In this document: positions 7,795-19,114 of the stretch, piece after piece
Layout of the letters: each line of letters starts with the position of its first letter
How positions within the stretch are numbered: position 1 is the first letter of the stretch
From: Candidatus Thiodiazotropha sp. LNASS1
GTDB taxonomy: Bacteria > Pseudomonadota > Gammaproteobacteria > Chromatiales > Chromatiaceae
Assembly: GCF_964212655.1 (NCBI RefSeq)
Contig: NZ_OZ156465.1
Span: 1,488,001 to 1,552,000 of the forward strand
Length of the DNA: 64,000 nt
Direction of reading: 5' to 3'
The notes under the pieces: generated by a model
The model's database searches: none
Seen by the model: only the letters and a program-made list of their open reading frames with translations
Told to the model about the DNA's origin: nothing
Translations under genes and position numbers: made by a program

Positions 7795-9681
7795 ATGCGA
7801 GCCACTCCTATGGAAATCGAACTGGTCGAGATTCGCGATTTTCTGGCACAACGCCCTCCCTTCGATGCCCTGCCCGAAGAGCAACTCAATCAACTTCCCA
7901 AATCCCTCGAAATTCGCTATCTGCGCCGCGGGAGCCTGTTCCCACCCGCTGACACGACCCAGGGGTTCATCTATATCCTGCGCAGTGGCGCCATCGAACT
8001 TCGTGATGATGAGGATAACCTGGTGGAGAAGCTGGCTGAGGGTGGCCTCTACACCACCGATTGCCAGTTGATCGATTTCAGCAGGGCGAGCCACGGCCTG
8101 GCGGTCGAGGATAGCCTGATCTATCAATTGCCGTGCTACGTATTGAAAACGTTGCGCAAGACGGAGCCGGCCTTCGACCGCCATTTCGCAGAATCGATCA
8201 GGGATCGGCTGAAACAGGCCGTTAGAACCCTGCAGGACTACGGAGACGAGAAGAATTGCGTCGCGGAGATGACTGTGGAGGTCTCCGATCTGATCAAGAA
8301 GACACCGGTCACCATCGATATCAACAGCACCATCCGTCAGGCGGCGGAGTTGATGAGTGACAAAAATGTCTCTTCAGTGATGATCCTGAAAGGAACGCAA
8401 CTGGCAGGCGTCATCACCGACAGGGATCTGCGCAAACGCTGTATTGCGGCAGGTGTCTCCGTCGATCAGCCGGTCAGCCAGATCATGACCACCAACCTGG
8501 AGACCATCCAGGAAGGCACCATGGCAATCCAGGCATTGATGACCATGACGCGGCTCCATGTGCATCATCTTCCTGTAAAAAGGGGAGATGAGGTTGTCGG
8601 CATGTTGACCGCAACCGATCTGGCGCGGCACCAATCCACGAATTCGGCCTACCTGGCCAGTGACATCCGCAAGGCCGCCACTGTGGAAGACCTGGCTCAC
8701 GTTAGCGAACGGCTGCCTGACCTTCAGTTCCATCTCGCCAATTCCAATGCCTCCGCACTACACATCGGCGAAGCCATATCCTCTATCACCGATTCATTGA
8801 CTGCACGCCTGATCGAGATGGCCGAGGCCGAACTAGGACCGCCACCGGTACGTTACGTCTGGTTGTGTGGAGGTTCTCAGGCACGTGGTGAACAGACATC
8901 TCACTCCGATCAGGACAATGCCATGCTGATATCGGATGAGATGAAAGCTGAGCACGCGGACTATTTTGAGCGCCTGTCTAATCGGGTCTCCGACGGTCTG
9001 AATGCATGCGGTTTCATCTACTGCCCCGGTGATGCCATGGCGACGAATCCGAAATGGCGGCAGACACTGCAGATCTGGCGAAAGTATTTCAATGCCTGGA
9101 TCAACAAACCCGAACCGATGGCGTTGATGCTGTCGAGTATCTTTTTCGACCTGCGCCCCATCTATGGCGAAGTAGAGCTCTTCAACGAATTGCAAAGCGA
9201 TATTCTCAGCAAAACCCGCGGTAACGGCATCTTCACCGCCTACATGGCGGCAAATGCCCTGCATCACCGACCACCGCTCGGTTTCTTCCGCACCTTCGTT
9301 CTGATCCATGACGGTAAACATGATGACACCTTCGACATCAAGCACCGGGGCATCGTACCCATCACCGATATCGCCCGCGTATTCGCGCTTGATCAGGGAC
9401 TCACACCCGTGAATACCACAGAGAGGCTGGAGGCTGCGGCGGAAACGACTGTCCTCAGCCGAGACATGGGAGAGAACCTGGTCGATGCATTGGAGTTTAT
9501 TGCCAGTATCCGCATCTATCACCAGGCCGAGCAGATCCGCAAAGGGCTAAAACCGGACAACTACCTGTCACCGGAGGAGCTTTCAGATCTGGAACGCAGG
9601 CACTTGAAAGACGCCTTCAGGGTAATCCAGGAGATGCAGGACGCCATGGAAAACCGCTACCAGGGTGGACGTTTCGTATAG
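7795..9681 (+). CDS. cNMP-binding/CBS/DUF294 putative nucleotidyltransferase
   Basis: 628 residues: a cyclic-nucleotide-binding-like fold (about 10-130), two CBS domains (about 160-280, VMILKGTQLAGVITDRDLRKR and VGMLTATDLARHQ), a DUF294 nucleotidyltransferase domain with GGSQARGEQTSHSDQDNAML (around 358-378, the GS...DxD motif) and the DUF294_C helical domain to the end. The architecture is that of GlnD-like regulators predicted to nucleotidylate a partner in response to adenine nucleotides. The genes for this family repeatedly sit beside acetate symporter and acs genes, as here. It ends two bases before the exonuclease gene. An in-frame ATG at 7810 is an alternative start. Confidence 0.9.
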   Translation: MRATPMEIELVEIRDFLAQRPPFDALPEEQLNQLPKSLEIRYLRRGSLFPPADTTQGFIYILRSGAIELRDDEDNLVEKLAEGGLYTTDCQLIDFSRASHGLAVEDSLIYQLPCYVLKTLRKTEPAFDRHFAESIRDRLKQAVRTLQDYGDEKNCVAEMTVEVSDLIKKTPVTIDINSTIRQAAELMSDKNVSSVMILKGTQLAGVITDRDLRKRCIAAGVSVDQPVSQIMTTNLETIQEGTMAIQALMTMTRLHVHHLPVKRGDEVVGMLTATDLARHQSTNSAYLASDIRKAATVEDLAHVSERLPDLQFHLANSNASALHIGEAISSITDSLTARLIEMAEAELGPPPVRYVWLCGGSQARGEQTSHSDQDNAMLISDEMKAEHADYFERLSNRVSDGLNACGFIYCPGDAMATNPKWRQTLQIWRKYFNAWINKPEPMALMLSSIFFDLRPIYGEVELFNELQSDILSKTRGNGIFTAYMAANALHHRPPLGFFRTFVLIHDGKHDDTFDIKHRGIVPITDIARVFALDQGLTPVNTTERLEAAAETTVLSRDMGENLVDALEFIASIRIYHQAEQIRKGLKPDNYLSPEELSDLERRHLKDAFRVIQEMQDAMENRYQGGRFV

Positions 9682-9683
9682 TT

Positions 9684-10376
9684 ATGTTTTCAAGATTTCT
9701 CAGCTTGGACTCTCTGCGAAAAAGGGCTTTGGCAAAAGCTGAACCGGGGATTCTGCATGACTATCTCTCTACCCCGCTGACCTCAAAAACCACCCAATGC
9801 CAGCAACTGTCGATCGTTTCCCTGGATCTTGAAACCACTGGCCTCGATCCGAACAAAGACAAGATCCTCAGCTTTGGCCTGGTCGAGATGAATCACATGA
9901 CCATCAAACTCGAGACTGCACGTCACCAGTTGATCACGATCGACGAGGAGATCCCGGAGGAGTCGGCGGTCATCCATCAGATTACCGATGACCAGGCAGC
10001 CACGGGTGTTTCGATCCAAGATGCCTTGCAGGAACTCCTGCAACACATGGCCGGCAAAGTCATGCTGGTGCACTATTCCGCGATTGAGCAGAAATTCATC
10101 AGCGCCGCCTGTGAAAAATTGTTCGGTGCGCCCTTTGTCATCCCGATTATCGATACCCTGGTATTGGCGCAACGCATCTTTGAACACCGCAATCACACCA
10201 TCCAACCGGGAGATCTGCGTCTATTCAACCTGCGCCCGCGTTATAATTTACCCAATTACAAGGCACACAACGCATTAAGTGACGCTGTCGCCACTGCTGA
10301 GTTGTTTTTAGCCATGGCATCTGAGATGGTGCCACAACCTAGCCAATGTCAACTAAAGCGTTTCCTTACACGTTGA
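9684..10376 (+). CDS. DnaQ-like 3'-5' exonuclease (DEDDh family)
   Basis: 230 residues. Exonuclease motifs are visible: Exo I IVSLDLETTGLDP, Exo II in the HYSAIEQKFIS region, and Exo III with His and Asp in AHNALSDAVATAELF, i.e. a DEDDh enzyme. Family members form the polymerase III epsilon subunit, but this copy sits directly after the CBS/DUF294 gene (2-base gap), a conserved pairing outside replication, so it is more likely an RNA or signal-nucleotide exonuclease working with that protein. Its role there is not established. Confidence 0.88.
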   Translation: MFSRFLSLDSLRKRALAKAEPGILHDYLSTPLTSKTTQCQQLSIVSLDLETTGLDPNKDKILSFGLVEMNHMTIKLETARHQLITIDEEIPEESAVIHQITDDQAATGVSIQDALQELLQHMAGKVMLVHYSAIEQKFISAACEKLFGAPFVIPIIDTLVLAQRIFEHRNHTIQPGDLRLFNLRPRYNLPNYKAHNALSDAVATAELFLAMASEMVPQPSQCQLKRFLTR

Positions 10377-10530
10377 CTGGCAATAGAATGGTGAGAATTC
10401 TGGAGAAAAAACCGTTTTCATATATCGGTTAATATTTTTTAGGAATAATCTAGCATGCTCTTAACAAAGTAACGGCATACACAGACACAGCTGCTGTTGA
10501 GAATGAAAAACCACCGTTGAGGAGAATTCA

Positions 10531-12477
<1,947 letters not shown>

Positions 12478-12547
12478 CATCCCGCTGTTTGGTGTCTGGC
12501 GGACGGTTTTTTTACTGTTCGATGGATTCCAGCCCCTAACCTAGAAT

Positions 12548-12577
12548 CCCCATCGGTATTGAAAGATACCGATGGGG
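12548..12577. repeat. Perfect 12-bp inverted repeat after acs
   Basis: CCCCATCGGTAT and ATACCGATGGGG surround a 6-base loop. No T run on either side, so it may act as an mRNA-stabilising hairpin or a weak terminator for acs. Confidence 0.65.
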
Positions 12578-12664
12578 TAGCGGGGAATGACATTGTGTCA
12601 GCGATCGACAACTGTAAAGTTGCTGCTGCTTTAAATACCGATATCAAATAACGTCAATGACTTC

Positions 12665-13231
12665 ATGAATTTCAAAATACCCTCTTTTTATAAACGCTTC
12701 TTGGTATTCTTCATTGTTATCGGTCCGATATTCTGGCTGGTCTTTACGGAAGACGGACAGCGACGCACGGATATCGTACTGCTGACCTTATGGGGCGAGG
12801 ATGAGATCGCATTGAATTTAGAAGCGCTGGATAATCAAATCAGCGAAGAGGATTTAAAACAGGTATTTCCCGACATAACCTGGTCATGCAAAGATGAATT
12901 AAGTGGTTTCGGCAATCGTCTATGTGCCTCACGCATCGGCATTTACAACGATATCCCGGCCCACTACGTAACCATTTTTTTCCACGACAGCTGGATCAAT
13001 GGCGTAAAGATCGGCTATCGCGGCAACTATCATGAACTATTGAAACAACAGCTTTGGCAACAACTCGGCGCACCGGCCAACAGAAATCCCCAGATTCCCA
13101 TCATACAGGGAATGGAATCGGTGATTCACTGGGTCACTAAGTCAGGCAATGTCATTCTGAAGGAGTCATTGAAAGAGGATGACGAAGCTGCCCTGTTCTG
13201 GCTCTCTTTCTCCATCATTCCACCAAGCTGA
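12665..13231 (+). CDS. Hypothetical membrane-anchored protein
   Basis: 188 residues with one N-terminal transmembrane helix (FLVFFIVIGPIFWLVF, about 12-27) and an extracytoplasmic part of about 160 residues. Two cysteines (WSCKDELSGFGNRLCAS) could form a disulphide in the periplasm. I do not recognise the family. It is an isolated gene, convergent with the next minus-strand gene. Confidence 0.65.
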   Translation: MNFKIPSFYKRFLVFFIVIGPIFWLVFTEDGQRRTDIVLLTLWGEDEIALNLEALDNQISEEDLKQVFPDITWSCKDELSGFGNRLCASRIGIYNDIPAHYVTIFFHDSWINGVKIGYRGNYHELLKQQLWQQLGAPANRNPQIPIIQGMESVIHWVTKSGNVILKESLKEDDEAALFWLSFSIIPPS

Positions 13232-13243
13232 CCTGGATGCAGG

Positions 13244-13597
13244 TCAGAAACCGTACAGCGACTCTTGCAAGAAACGTTTGAAATAGCGCATGATTTGCCG
13301 CGGGATGGCCCGCTCGGCATACAGGCGAAGCTCATGAATCTCGTCTGTTATCCGCTGATCATTGTATAGCTGTGCACGTTCTATGGCCTGATGCACAGCC
13401 TTTTCCAAAACAATCCCGTCACGGTGTTTCATCACACCGTAAATCGCCATGAGTGCAATTTGCTCTTCCAGCCCCATTTCGCATTGATTGTCGAGAATCG
13501 TCAGCATAATGGTGGTAACACAATCCACCTGAAGCGGATCCAGAGAGATGGCTTCAGCCCACACGGCGGCAGGATGTGGTGCATCAAATGAAGTCAT
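13244..13597 (-). CDS. Hypothetical helical protein
   Basis: About 117 residues, predominantly helical and soluble (LDPLQVDCVTTIMLTIL, EEQIALMAIYGVMKHRDG). No family recognised. The ATG at 13597 has AGAAG upstream; an in-frame GTG at 13615 is an alternative. It is convergent with the preceding membrane protein, 12 bases apart. Confidence 0.55.
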   Translation of the reverse strand: MTSFDAPHPAAVWAEAISLDPLQVDCVTTIMLTILDNQCEMGLEEQIALMAIYGVMKHRDGIVLEKAVHQAIERAQLYNDQRITDEIHELRLYAERAIPRQIMRYFKRFLQESLYGF

Positions 13598-13946
13598 TGC
13601 ATCTTCTACTAACACGGTACGAATACCCCTATGACAGGTTGTTCACCGAAAAGCCTATATCTATATGCTAGTCCTATTGGAAATTTTTACTCGGTATTTT
13701 TTCACACCGCAGTCAAAATATTACAAATAGTCACTGTTACGTAAACCGCTGCCCATCACTCTCTTATAAACAGTGTTTGGTGAAAAGCACATGGAGGGAT
13801 ATTGATGAAAGATCCAGAGACAACATGGTTAATGAATTTATATGGTTAAGGAAATCCACGATCGGCCGGGCATGGAGCAGGATAGGGGACAGCTTGTAAT
13901 ATAAATTTTTACGACTCGATTTACACCGATGTTATTTGGGCAAGTA
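13598..13946. other. Intergenic region with a possible 14-residue ORF
   Basis: Nothing long is coded here. One detail stands out: a perfect Shine-Dalgarno GGAGGG (13793-13798) six bases before an ATG at 13805 that opens a 14-codon ORF (MKDPETTWLMNLYG, stop 13847-13849). It could be a peptide gene, a gene remnant or chance. No promoter with both boxes is evident. Confidence 0.35.
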
Positions 13947-14453
13947 CTATTTGAGATTCAGGTGATGTCTGACCACGCCCTCTTGATCGATGATTTCCAA
14001 ACGTGAGTAGTTGCCCCTGGCAATCTTCAAGTAGAGACAAGGATAGGTCAATGCCTGAATCTGCACGGATCCGGGTTTAGGCTGCAGCCACTCCAAGGCA
14101 ACCCTTGCCGTATCGGATGAGATCTCAAGATGGTCGGAAATGAGACGAAGGGCATACCCACCACTGGGTTGCTGTCCCATATTGACCCTGACTATCCAGA
14201 ATTGCTCCGGACCCAAGCTGGTATCCGCATTTTTTTGCGGTGTATCGACGCCAATTCTGGCACTGTCCGCCTGTTTCGCTACAGCATCGGATACCAACTG
14301 CAGACCCGCTGTCTGGTTGACACTGCAGACATACCCCTGTTTCAGCACACTGACGGATGAAGAGGCCATTGTATTACACCCTGAAGAAACCAGCAGTATC
14401 AGTCCCAAACCGACCAATCTCTTCCAATCGTATTGCATCTTGTATCGTAACAT
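13947..14453 (-). CDS. PrcB-like lipoprotein
   Basis: 168 residues. A signal peptide with lipobox (LILLVSSGC) predicts a lipidated outer- or inner-membrane protein. The C-terminal two thirds contain the PrcB_C pattern: FWIVRVNMGQQPSGGYALRL followed by beta strands. PrcB is known as a subunit of the dentilisin protease complex of Treponema. Here the gene is 63 bases downstream of a subtilisin-like protease in the same direction, so a partnership with that protease is likely. Start chosen at the ATG with GGAG nine bases upstream. Confidence 0.7.
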   Translation of the reverse strand: MLRYKMQYDWKRLVGLGLILLVSSGCNTMASSSVSVLKQGYVCSVNQTAGLQLVSDAVAKQADSARIGVDTPQKNADTSLGPEQFWIVRVNMGQQPSGGYALRLISDHLEISSDTARVALEWLQPKPGSVQIQALTYPCLYLKIARGNYSRLEIIDQEGVVRHHLNLK

Positions 14454-14516
14454 CCTGGCATTCTCCAGTTTTTACTGAGCTGGAATCAGGCATCGTTGCC
14501 AACTCCAGCGGCTCAT

Positions 14517-17078
14517 TTACTCTGCATCCAGCCGTCTCAACAACAGTGTCCGGGTTTGATTTCCAAGGGACTGTGAGCTCGGAGACTGGTATTCATACGA
14601 GGTCGTAAAATCCCGTTCGATTATATCGTTCGATTCAACGGTGATTATGCTGGGTTGTGAAGCGGTTGCATAGGCGCCGCAAGACTCGCCGGCATCGCAT
14701 ATGATACCGTCCATATCCATGTCGGAACCGGCAAAGATCAGGTAGTCGCCCGATGCCACATCGCCGAAACTGTAGTTAACGTTCTCACCAACCGCATCAA
14801 CCTGGAATTGCTGCATGACCTCATCGGTATCGTTATTCACCAGTAGTACATAGTGAATGCCTGCATCACCGGAAATCGATGCATCGAGCACCTGCATAAT
14901 GATTTCCACAGACGAGCTTGCACTTCCGGCGTTGATCTGAATAGTCCCCGAATAGGTACCCGCAGCCAGTCCGGATCGATCGTTGACGACACTGTAACTG
15001 CCATAACCGGAAGCATCGACCTGGTTGGCCTGTAGCGTCAACCAACTGATATCTTCTGAAATCTGAACGCTTCCCAGATCCCCTCCGATCTGTTCGATGA
15101 AGAGGGTGGCGCTCTGCAGATTATGGGAGAAGTTCAAGCTCTGAGGGTTGACGCTCAATGCCGGATCCACAGGCACCCCTCCCCCGCCCCTTTGTTGCGC
15201 GGCGTCCACGGCTCTGAAGGCATCGATCAAACCATGACCATAGAGATCGTCTCTTCCCGCATCACCAAGATCGCTGGTCATTTCTCCCCCGGCGAGCATG
15301 GCATCGAACTCTGCGGGTGTCATAGCGGGGTATGCCGCCTTCATCAGCGCCGCCACACCGGCAATATGGGGTGCCGCCATGGAGGTGCCGTTATAGAACA
15401 CCAACTGATAGCTGAGCGTATCGGATGAATCGTCTCCTCCTGCACTCAATACGCCATCGGGCCTCGAATCGCCATTGAGATCCAATCGCAGATCACCACC
15501 CGGCGCCGCCACATCGATCATCGAACCATAGTTGGAATAGAATGCGAGATTGCGATTGATGTCCACAGCACTCACTGAAACCACGCCAGGATTTGAAGCG
15601 GGATAGGAGAGCTGGGAGGTGTTCTCGTTTCCCGCCGCGGCAATCATGATCACACCCTCGGCACGGGCCGCCGCCACTGCTTCCCGTGTTGTCTGGCTGT
15701 CGGCATTCCCACCAAGACTCATGTTGATAATGTCAGCCCGATTTACTGGTGTTGTGCCGGATGCATTCGACAGCCCGGCCGCATAACGTATCCCCTCCGC
15801 AAGATCCAGCGTGTTGCCCCCGTTCTTACCCAGCACGCGGATCGGCATGATCCTGCTATCCCAAGCAACACCGGCGGCACCCCGGCTGTCGTTGGTGCGC
15901 GCAGCAATCGTACCTGCCACATGGGTGCCGTGAAAGGATGAGGAGGCGCCTTCCTGGACCGCATCCCCCTCATCATTGGGATTGCTATCGATGCCGTCAC
16001 CGTCGCCGGCACTCTCCGCATCTGAGATAAAATCGTATCCTGCCACCAGTTGGCCACTCATTTCCGGGTGATCGAGCAGTACGCCTGTATCAATGACCGC
16101 CACGACAACGCTGTTGTCCCCGGTTGTGATATCCCAGGCCTGTGGCAGGTTGATTTGCGGATAGTGCCACTGCAGGCTGTAGTATTCATCATTCGGCGTG
16201 GCTGAGGGGTGAACGATGTAATTGGGTTCCGCATAATCGACGTCAGAGCGTTTTTTTAATGCCTTGATAGCGAGCAGCGTATCGAGCTTCTGCCGTTGCT
16301 GATCGGACATCTGTGATTCCGCCACAGCTCTGGAGGCCACCACGCCAGCCTGCTCTTTCAGTTTCAGTCGCTGCACACCGCCGCCGTAGTTTTCAGTATC
16401 GAACCGGAACTGCGCTAACAGAGGGTCCTCAATACGGGCCTGAACCGACAGTTCATTAAAGCGGACCAAAACATCCTGCGGCAAAAATTCATCAGATAGC
16501 CTGAGTGCACCGGTCGGCAGCTGGGCTTGCGGCGTCAATCCAACAGAGAGCAAATAATTGGATGCACCGGTTACGGCATAGACATTCACATAGTACTGGC
16601 CATCCGCAGGAATCAGCAGTGATTCGAACTTGGTGACCCCCAATGAAGCATCGATCAATTGACCATTGATATCATAAAGGAACAGATCCAGATCCTCATC
16701 ATTCGCCAGGTCGGCGATATTCAGCAACAATGTCTGACCCGCCTGCATATCGATGAGGAAGTAATCATCCGGATCACCGCTATTGAATGAATGGCCGGGA
16801 AAACCTTCGCGAGGCTGATTGACATATCCGCCGATATTGACCGGGTTGGGTACCGACTGGGCTGCAGTCAATGGATGGTTGGGGATTGGGGTGGTCACCA
16901 CATCGTTGACATCACTGTCTGTGACAACGAAAGATGGAATGATCAGGCTGCCGCTGACGGTTACCCTTTGTACATCCCCATTGTCCCCACCGCCTCCTCC
17001 ACCGCCACCGCAAGCCGCAATAAAGGACGTCACTACCAGGGAGAGGCCTAAAATAGTGAGTTTATCCAATCGAATCAT
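14517..17078 (-). CDS. Subtilisin-like (S8) serine protease, lipoprotein
   Basis: About 853 residues. A signal peptide ends in lipobox FIAAC followed by a long glycine run, so the mature protein is probably lipid-anchored and surface-exposed or periplasmic. Then a PPC-type domain (DDYFLIDMQAGQTLLLNI), an I9-like region with YAEPNYIVHP, and the S8 catalytic domain with D330 (AVIDTG), H383 (HGTHVAGT) and S566 (NGTSMAAPH). The C-terminal part holds a BACON-like beta domain (NPQSLNFSHNLQSATLFI). All three catalytic residues are present. The start is the second ATG (17078), which has GGGAG upstream; an upstream ATG at 17102 would spoil the signal peptide. It forms an operon with the PrcB-like gene. 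Confidence 0.92.
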   Translation of the reverse strand: MIRLDKLTILGLSLVVTSFIAACGGGGGGGGDNGDVQRVTVSGSLIIPSFVVTDSDVNDVVTTPIPNHPLTAAQSVPNPVNIGGYVNQPREGFPGHSFNSGDPDDYFLIDMQAGQTLLLNIADLANDEDLDLFLYDINGQLIDASLGVTKFESLLIPADGQYYVNVYAVTGASNYLLSVGLTPQAQLPTGALRLSDEFLPQDVLVRFNELSVQARIEDPLLAQFRFDTENYGGGVQRLKLKEQAGVVASRAVAESQMSDQQRQKLDTLLAIKALKKRSDVDYAEPNYIVHPSATPNDEYYSLQWHYPQINLPQAWDITTGDNSVVVAVIDTGVLLDHPEMSGQLVAGYDFISDAESAGDGDGIDSNPNDEGDAVQEGASSSFHGTHVAGTIAARTNDSRGAAGVAWDSRIMPIRVLGKNGGNTLDLAEGIRYAAGLSNASGTTPVNRADIINMSLGGNADSQTTREAVAAARAEGVIMIAAAGNENTSQLSYPASNPGVVSVSAVDINRNLAFYSNYGSMIDVAAPGGDLRLDLNGDSRPDGVLSAGGDDSSDTLSYQLVFYNGTSMAAPHIAGVAALMKAAYPAMTPAEFDAMLAGGEMTSDLGDAGRDDLYGHGLIDAFRAVDAAQQRGGGGVPVDPALSVNPQSLNFSHNLQSATLFIEQIGGDLGSVQISEDISWLTLQANQVDASGYGSYSVVNDRSGLAAGTYSGTIQINAGSASSSVEIIMQVLDASISGDAGIHYVLLVNNDTDEVMQQFQVDAVGENVNYSFGDVASGDYLIFAGSDMDMDGIICDAGESCGAYATASQPSIITVESNDIIERDFTTSYEYQSPSSQSLGNQTRTLLLRRLDAE

Positions 17079-17359
17079 TATTCCCGCTCCCGTAATATCC
17101 ATGCAATCCAGATAGACAACAGACTATCGATTGTAGATGATGCCCCATCCATGTCAAAGAAGGCAGTCACTGATTGACGAATCCTGAAGCCCCCGAATGA
17201 TCTGAGCGTGAGCACCCCAATAGCGCTCAACACTGATTGACTCTCTTTAGGGCCTGATAACCCGCCCTAGCGTTAACTGGCGACGGTGGCTATGCTCATA
17301 TAGAACTTTGACCTAACATCACTTACAAGTTTCAAATCGCACCCTGGCCGGGTTGAAAG

Positions 17360-17860
17360 ATGGGACGATACAGACCACCTGCTCCAGCAAAATCCCCCTA
17401 CATTACACAAACCGGGTATGACCTCCTTAAACAGGAAGAACAGGCCCTATGGATTCGTCGACGCAAAGTCACCCAGGCACTGGCGGCAGCGGCTGCGGAG
17501 GGAGACCGTTCCGAGAATGCGGAATATATCTACCGCAAAAAGGAGTTGCGAGAGATCGATTGGCGTATCCGATATCTGCAGAAAAGAGTGCCGATCCTGA
17601 AAGTCGTCAATCAGCTGCCAAGCGATCAACGACAGGTCTTTTTTTCCGCCTGGGTGAGTTTGGAATGCGAAGATGGAACCGAACAGAGTTATCGGATTGT
17701 TGGGCCCGATGAGATCGGTATACAAGCCGATTACATCAGCCTGGACTCACCCCTTGCACAGGCCCTGATGGGACGAAGCCTTGACGACCAGGTCATAGTC
17801 GAAACACCGAACGGTACCAAACAGTACTGGATTGTCGATATCCGCTACGATAAGAGTTGA
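17360..17860 (+). CDS. greB: Transcription elongation factor GreB
   Basis: 166 residues. N-terminal coiled coil with the tip motif EGDRSENAEYIYRKKELREID (acidic tip residues D and E that donate the catalytic Mg2+ to RNA polymerase) and a C-terminal globular FKBP-like domain (VSLECEDGTEQSYRIVGPDE). The KRVPILKVV segment and the basic N-terminus match GreB rather than GreA. It rescues backtracked polymerase by stimulating transcript cleavage. Single gene, convergent with srkA. Confidence 0.95.
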   Translation: MGRYRPPAPAKSPYITQTGYDLLKQEEQALWIRRRKVTQALAAAAAEGDRSENAEYIYRKKELREIDWRIRYLQKRVPILKVVNQLPSDQRQVFFSAWVSLECEDGTEQSYRIVGPDEIGIQADYISLDSPLAQALMGRSLDDQVIVETPNGTKQYWIVDIRYDKS

Positions 17861-17918
17861 GCGTTAAATGACGAAAACACGACGACAGGCAATGACAAAT
17901 TCACGCCTTTGGCTGAGC

Positions 17919-18911
17919 TCACCAGGCAATGGGAGGCTCATCCATTTTTGCCAGCTGCTCACGTAGCGTCAAAATATGCTCCTCCCAGAACGCCATGGTA
18001 TCGAACCATGGAAAAGCCTTGGGGAAAGCGGGATCGTACCAGCGCCTGGCCAGCCATCCTGCGTAGTGGACCAGCCTCATAGTGCGTAATGCCTCCATCA
18101 AATGGAGCTCTGCGGGATTGAAATCGTAAAACTGGCTGTACCCTTCCAGCAAATCAGCTGCCCGCTCGCTCATGTAGGCGCGATCGCCGGACAGAAACAT
18201 CCATAGATCCTGTATCGCGGGCCCCATTCTGGCATCATCGAAATCGACAATTCGCGGTCCTTCATCACGCCACAGGATATTGCCTGGATGACAATCGCCA
18301 TGTAATCGTATGGTTTTGAAGGGCCCGGCTCTGGCATAGCAGCCCTCTATCCGCTCGTTCAGGTCGGCAAGCAGGGTTTCATAGGCGGTCACCAGGTGGG
18401 CGGGAATAAAGTCGTTTTCCAGCAGAAACGAACTCGGTTGGTGCAGAAAACTATCCAGGTCGATACTTGGCCGATGCTCAAAGCCGCAGGTTGAGCCCCG
18501 CAGATGGATCCTGGCTATAAACCTGCCCAGTTGAAGCAGATGGTTGGGATCATCCAGTTCCGGTGCGCGTCCTCCTTTACAGGGATAGAGGGTAAAACGG
18601 TTACCCTGATGATACAGGAGGGTGTTCCCGTCTTTATCAATGATGGGTGCGATGACCGGAATCTCCTGCTCTGCCAGTTCAATGGTAAACCGGTGCTCCT
18701 CCAGGATTGCCTGATCGCTCCAACGATTTGGGCGATAGAACTTGGCAACCAACGGCGCCCCCTCATCCAGGCCGATTTGATAAACCCTGTTTTCATAACT
18801 GTTGAGCGCAAGCATCTGACCGCTGCAACTGACGCCTGTCGATTCTACGGCATCGAGTAACACATCGGGTGTCAGGTTGGCAAACGCTTGCTCTTGTGAA
18901 TCCACTTTCAT
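17919..18911 (-). CDS. srkA: Stress response kinase A (YihE/RdoA family)
   Basis: 330 residues, normal length. APH-type kinase fold: the ATP-binding LNSYENRVYQIGLDEGAPLVAKFYRP at the N-terminus, catalytic HGDCHPGNILW and metal-binding IVDFDDARMGP. In E. coli this cytoplasmic Ser/Thr kinase counteracts MazF-type death under stress. Gene is convergent with greB and lies alone. Confidence 0.93.
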   Translation of the reverse strand: MKVDSQEQAFANLTPDVLLDAVESTGVSCSGQMLALNSYENRVYQIGLDEGAPLVAKFYRPNRWSDQAILEEHRFTIELAEQEIPVIAPIIDKDGNTLLYHQGNRFTLYPCKGGRAPELDDPNHLLQLGRFIARIHLRGSTCGFEHRPSIDLDSFLHQPSSFLLENDFIPAHLVTAYETLLADLNERIEGCYARAGPFKTIRLHGDCHPGNILWRDEGPRIVDFDDARMGPAIQDLWMFLSGDRAYMSERAADLLEGYSQFYDFNPAELHLMEALRTMRLVHYAGWLARRWYDPAFPKAFPWFDTMAFWEEHILTLREQLAKMDEPPIAW

Positions 18912-19078
18912 CTTCTGATCGATACTCTTTTTGACTCTTCACCGTTATGATTGACAGCTGATCTACTGGTTTTGTCGCATTTCCTGTTGATATTTATCGA
19001 TCAATCGACTGTTGCTCTCTGCAAAGCCAGGTTCATATGAACCATCGAGCGTAGTAATATCTTTGCCTACCGCCGATC

Positions 19079-19101
19079 GGATTAGTGTTAACAGGCCCTA
19101 A
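19079..19101. repeat. Solo terminal repeat of the MITE family
   Basis: 23 bases here match, in the same orientation, the right terminal repeat of the MITE at 32834-33098 (GGATTAGTGTTAACAGGCCC followed by TAA). No left end is found within several hundred bases. It is probably a relic of a deleted copy and lies directly in front of tpm. Confidence 0.75.
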
Positions 19102-19114
19102 GACAGGCAGCATC

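Noticed and set aside
12484-12520. Terminator after acs ending in TTTTTTT
   Set aside because: The T run exists, but only a 4-bp CCGC/GCGG stem with a long loop precedes it; too weak to call.
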